Assembly: GCA_026692665.1 (NCBI GenBank)
Contig: JAPLOF010000043.1
Span: 1 to 35,596, forward strand
Direction of reading: 5' to 3'
Source: Planctomycetota bacterium
GTDB lineage: Bacteria > Planctomycetota > UBA1135 > GCA-002686595
Length of the DNA stretch: 35,596 nucleotides
Part shown: positions 33,704-35,596 of the stretch, one piece after another
Position numbering within the stretch: position 1 is the first letter of the stretch
Layout: every line of letters begins with the position of its first letter
Position numbers and translations under genes: made by a program
The notes under the pieces: model-generated
Databases searched by the model: none
What the model was told of the DNA's origin: nothing
Seen by the model: the letters and a program-made list of their open reading frames with translations, nothing else

Positions 33704-35596
33704 GGATTCTCCTCGCTCGGCGGCGGGATGCCGAGGCGCGTGCGGAACTGACGGAAGAGGTCGCTGACCCGTTCGTGGCGGAATCCCAGTCGCGCGATGT
33801 CCTCGCGCAGGAGCGGGTCGATCGAGCCGCCCTGCTCGATCTCCGGGTGGAGGATGCGCAGGCGCTCGATCTCCTCGGTCACGTCGACGCCCATGCGGCG
33901 CAGGAGCTTCAGCTCGGCGACATCCGGGACGAGGCGATCTTGCTGCTGCTGCTGTTGTTGCTGCTGTTGCTGTTGCTGCTGTTCCTGCTGGCGCCGCTGC
34001 TTCTCCTGCTGGAGCGACTCGGCGAGCCACAGGAGCGACTGCTCCACGTCCTGCTGTCGAGCCTGCACGCGCTCGCCGCTCTGCCAGTCGCCTTCCTCGG
34101 ACAGGTCGCGCGTGATCGACCCGAGGTCGCGCGCGGCCTGGTCGAGCACTTCGGCGAACACGAGGCTCTGCTCCGCGCGGATCGACTTGCCGATCTCCGT
34201 GGCGCGCGTGCCGAGTTGTTCCTCGGCCTTGCCGATCTTGCGCAGGCGCAGGCGGGCGGTGTGGCTGGGCCGTTCGCCAGGCTTGCGTTGCGCGTCGACC
34301 TCGACCGTCGCGCGCATCTGAGCCTGGTGTTCCTCGGTGAGCGTCTTCACCTGCTCCGCGATCTTGAAGAGGAGCTCTTCCTGGCGCAGGCGCTGGTACT
34401 GCTCCTCCTCCTGTCCGAGCTCGCGCTCGGCATCGCGCATCTGTCGTTCCGCGTCGGCCTCGGCCTGCTCGGCCTCGGACAGGTCGCCGCCACCCAACTC
34501 GTCTTCGGCGCGCTTCGCCGAGCGCGAGGCGCCCTCCATCGCCCCCGAAGGCTTGGCGCCCTCGCGCTGGCGGTTGCGTTCCTCGAGCTTCAAGAGCTCG
34601 GCGCGGATGCGCGCCTGTTCCTGGCGTTGCCGCTCGGCTTCGGCCTTGTCTTCGGGGGTCTGCGGGCGCCCGCCGGACTGCGCGGATTGCGACGCCTCCT
34701 GCAGCTTCTGGAGAGCCTGCTCCTGCGAACTCGACGCGTCCGACGTGCGGCTCGCACCGATCTGCGACGAGGCCTGCTCCATCGCCTCGGTCGCGGCCTT
34801 CAGGGACTGCTCGGCGGCGCGTTGCGCCTCGGGCTCGAGACCCGCCTTCGCAGCGGCCTCGCGCAGGGACTGGGTCTCCTGCGCCAGCTGCTGCTGCTCC
34901 GCCCGAAGCGCCTGTTGGGCCGCGGCCCGTGCGCCCTCGGAGGACTGCGCGCGGGCCGAGCGTGCCTGCTGCAGCGCGGACTGCGCGCGCTCCAAAGCCG
35001 CCTGGGCTTCCGCGGCCGAGCTGGCGGCTCGAGACGCCTGCTCCTTCTGCGCGGACTGGGCCGCGGCGCTCTGCGCGCGTGCCGCGGCCTCGATCTCGGC
35101 CGCTGCGGCCTCGCGCTCCTTCTGCCCCTCGCCGGGGACGGATTGCATCGCGCGCGCCACCTTCTCGGCGCGCTCGGCCGCCGCGCGCTGGGACTGCGAG
35201 AGCATCGGCGCCACACGGCGCAGGTCCTCGAGCCCGCGCTGCAATGCCCGCGCGGCGTCGACCGTGTCGCGCTGGGCTTCGGCGGCATCCTCGGCACGGC
35301 TGCGAGCCGACTCCGCCGAGGGGGGCGCACCGGCCTCGCTCGCCTTCTGTGCATTCGAACGCTCCGCGGCCGCCTGCGCGCCCTCGAGCGCCTGACGCGC
35401 GGAACTCGCGGCGGAACCCGCCGCCGTGCGCGGATCGGTGAGCTTCGCGAGCTCGGCTTCCGCCGCCGCGCGCGCGCTCGCCGCCGCCTGCTCCTCGTTC
35501 TGTGCCTCGGCCTCGAGCGAACGCGCCTCGGCCTCGAGCTGCGTCGCGGCGTCTTCGCGCGTTTCGCGGCCCGCGGCCGCCTCGCGCACGGCCTGC
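33700..35596 (-). CDS. Giant coiled-coil protein with polyglutamine tract (5' end outside window)
   Basis: About 631 residues are visible; the frame is open to the window edge, so the gene starts outside. The first 350 visible residues are Ala/Glu/Gln/Arg heptad-like coiled coil (AAAEIEAAARAQSAAAQSAQ, EAQAALERAQSALQQARSAR). A charged segment follows (QEEEQYQRLRQEELLFKIAE, SHTARLRLRKIGKAEEQLGT), then QQEKQRRQQE and an uninterrupted run of 14 Gln. The end (LKLLRRMGVDVTEEIERL, LFRQFRTRLGIPPPSEENP) is globular. It resembles the long coiled-coil proteins next to DUF58, BatA and MoxR genes in planctomycetes, but those neighbours are not in view. Probably envelope-associated scaffold. Its stop overlaps the next start. 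Confidence 0.7.
   Translation of the reverse strand, partial: QAVREAAAGRETREDAATQLEAEARSLEAEAQNEEQAAASARAAAEAELAKLTDPRTAAGSAASSARQALEGAQAAAERSNAQKASEAGAPPSAESARSRAEDAAEAQRDTVDAARALQRGLEDLRRVAPMLSQSQRAAAERAEKVARAMQSVPGEGQKEREAAAAEIEAAARAQSAAAQSAQKEQASRAASSAAEAQAALERAQSALQQARSARAQSSEGARAAAQQALRAEQQQLAQETQSLREAAAKAGLEPEAQRAAEQSLKAATEAMEQASSQIGASRTSDASSSQEQALQKLQEASQSAQSGGRPQTPEDKAEAERQRQEQARIRAELLKLEERNRQREGAKPSGAMEGASRSAKRAEDELGGGDLSEAEQAEADAERQMRDAERELGQEEEQYQRLRQEELLFKIAEQVKTLTEEHQAQMRATVEVDAQRKPGERPSHTARLRLRKIGKAEEQLGTRATEIGKSIRAEQSLVFAEVLDQAARDLGSITRDLSEEGDWQSGERVQARQQDVEQSLLWLAESLQQEKQRRQQEQQQQQQQQQQQQQQDRLVPDVAELKLLRRMGVDVTEEIERLRILHPEIEQGGSIDPLLREDIARLGFRHERVSDLFRQFRTRLGIPPPSEENP
33940..33981. 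repeat. CAG/CAA trinucleotide run coding 14 Gln
   Basis: On the minus strand 14 consecutive CAG or CAA codons, then GAA and two more CAG going upstream. The mixed codons argue for selection or age rather than a fresh expansion, though the CAG-rich part could still slip. Confidence 0.85.

Noticed and set aside
33763..33778. GCTGACCC followed by GTTCGTGG, resembling the end of the 31443-31574 element
   Set aside because: It is inside the coding frame of the coiled-coil gene, needs two gaps to match, and has no partner repeat nearby. Probably chance.

Overview
The window is very GC-rich bacterial DNA that is almost wholly coding. Gene content points to the Planctomycetota: a DUF1080 (3-keto-disaccharide hydrolase) domain fused to PA14 and propeller domains, a NupG-like MFS permease, sugar phosphate isomerase and Gfo/Idh/MocA genes, cyclase-like prenyltransferase repeats, and secreted proteins sharing a Cys-containing C-terminal domain that I associate with high-GC planctomycetes. 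This is inferred from family content only; no rRNA or tRNA gene is present to confirm it.

Layout. (1) 1-6132, plus strand: the end of a TPR protein, coupled to rlmI; then a tight run thiS-thiG-CPBP protease-gamma carbonic anhydrase-larE joined by 4-base stop/start overlaps or short gaps. (2) 6183-7700: an exported trypsin-like protease. (3) 7780-10241: a flippase and a family 2 glycosyltransferase, overlapping. (4) 10343-19356: Gfo/Idh/MocA oxidoreductase, NAD malic enzyme, TIM-barrel isomerase, MFS permease, a small exported protein and a PA14-propeller-DUF1080 protein. Without the malic enzyme this reads as a glycoside catabolic locus of the 3-keto type. (5) 19404-24067: an RMD1/DUF155-like membrane protein, a HEAT-repeat protein on the minus strand, and a C39-like peptidase coupled to a propeller lipoprotein. 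(6) 24080-28937: an SGNH-fold protein and a seven-repeat secreted protein (minus strand), a lipoprotein and another secreted protein (plus strand). (7) 29199-31439: a large GT-C-like membrane protein. (8) 31443-31574: a 132-base stretch bounded by imperfect terminal inverted repeats. (9) 31572-35596, minus strand: a coupled three-gene operon running off the window, holding a prenyltransferase-repeat protein, a disordered exported protein and a giant coiled-coil protein with a polyglutamine tract.

Recurring features are start/stop overlaps at eleven gene junctions, TAnnnT hexamers six or seven bases before some ATG codons (suggesting leaderless mRNAs), exported proteins whose signal peptides lack basic residues, and compact hairpins after stop codons without T-tracts. 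No intergenic gap exceeds 300 bases. I saw no tRNA, rRNA, CRISPR array, prophage or transposase gene.
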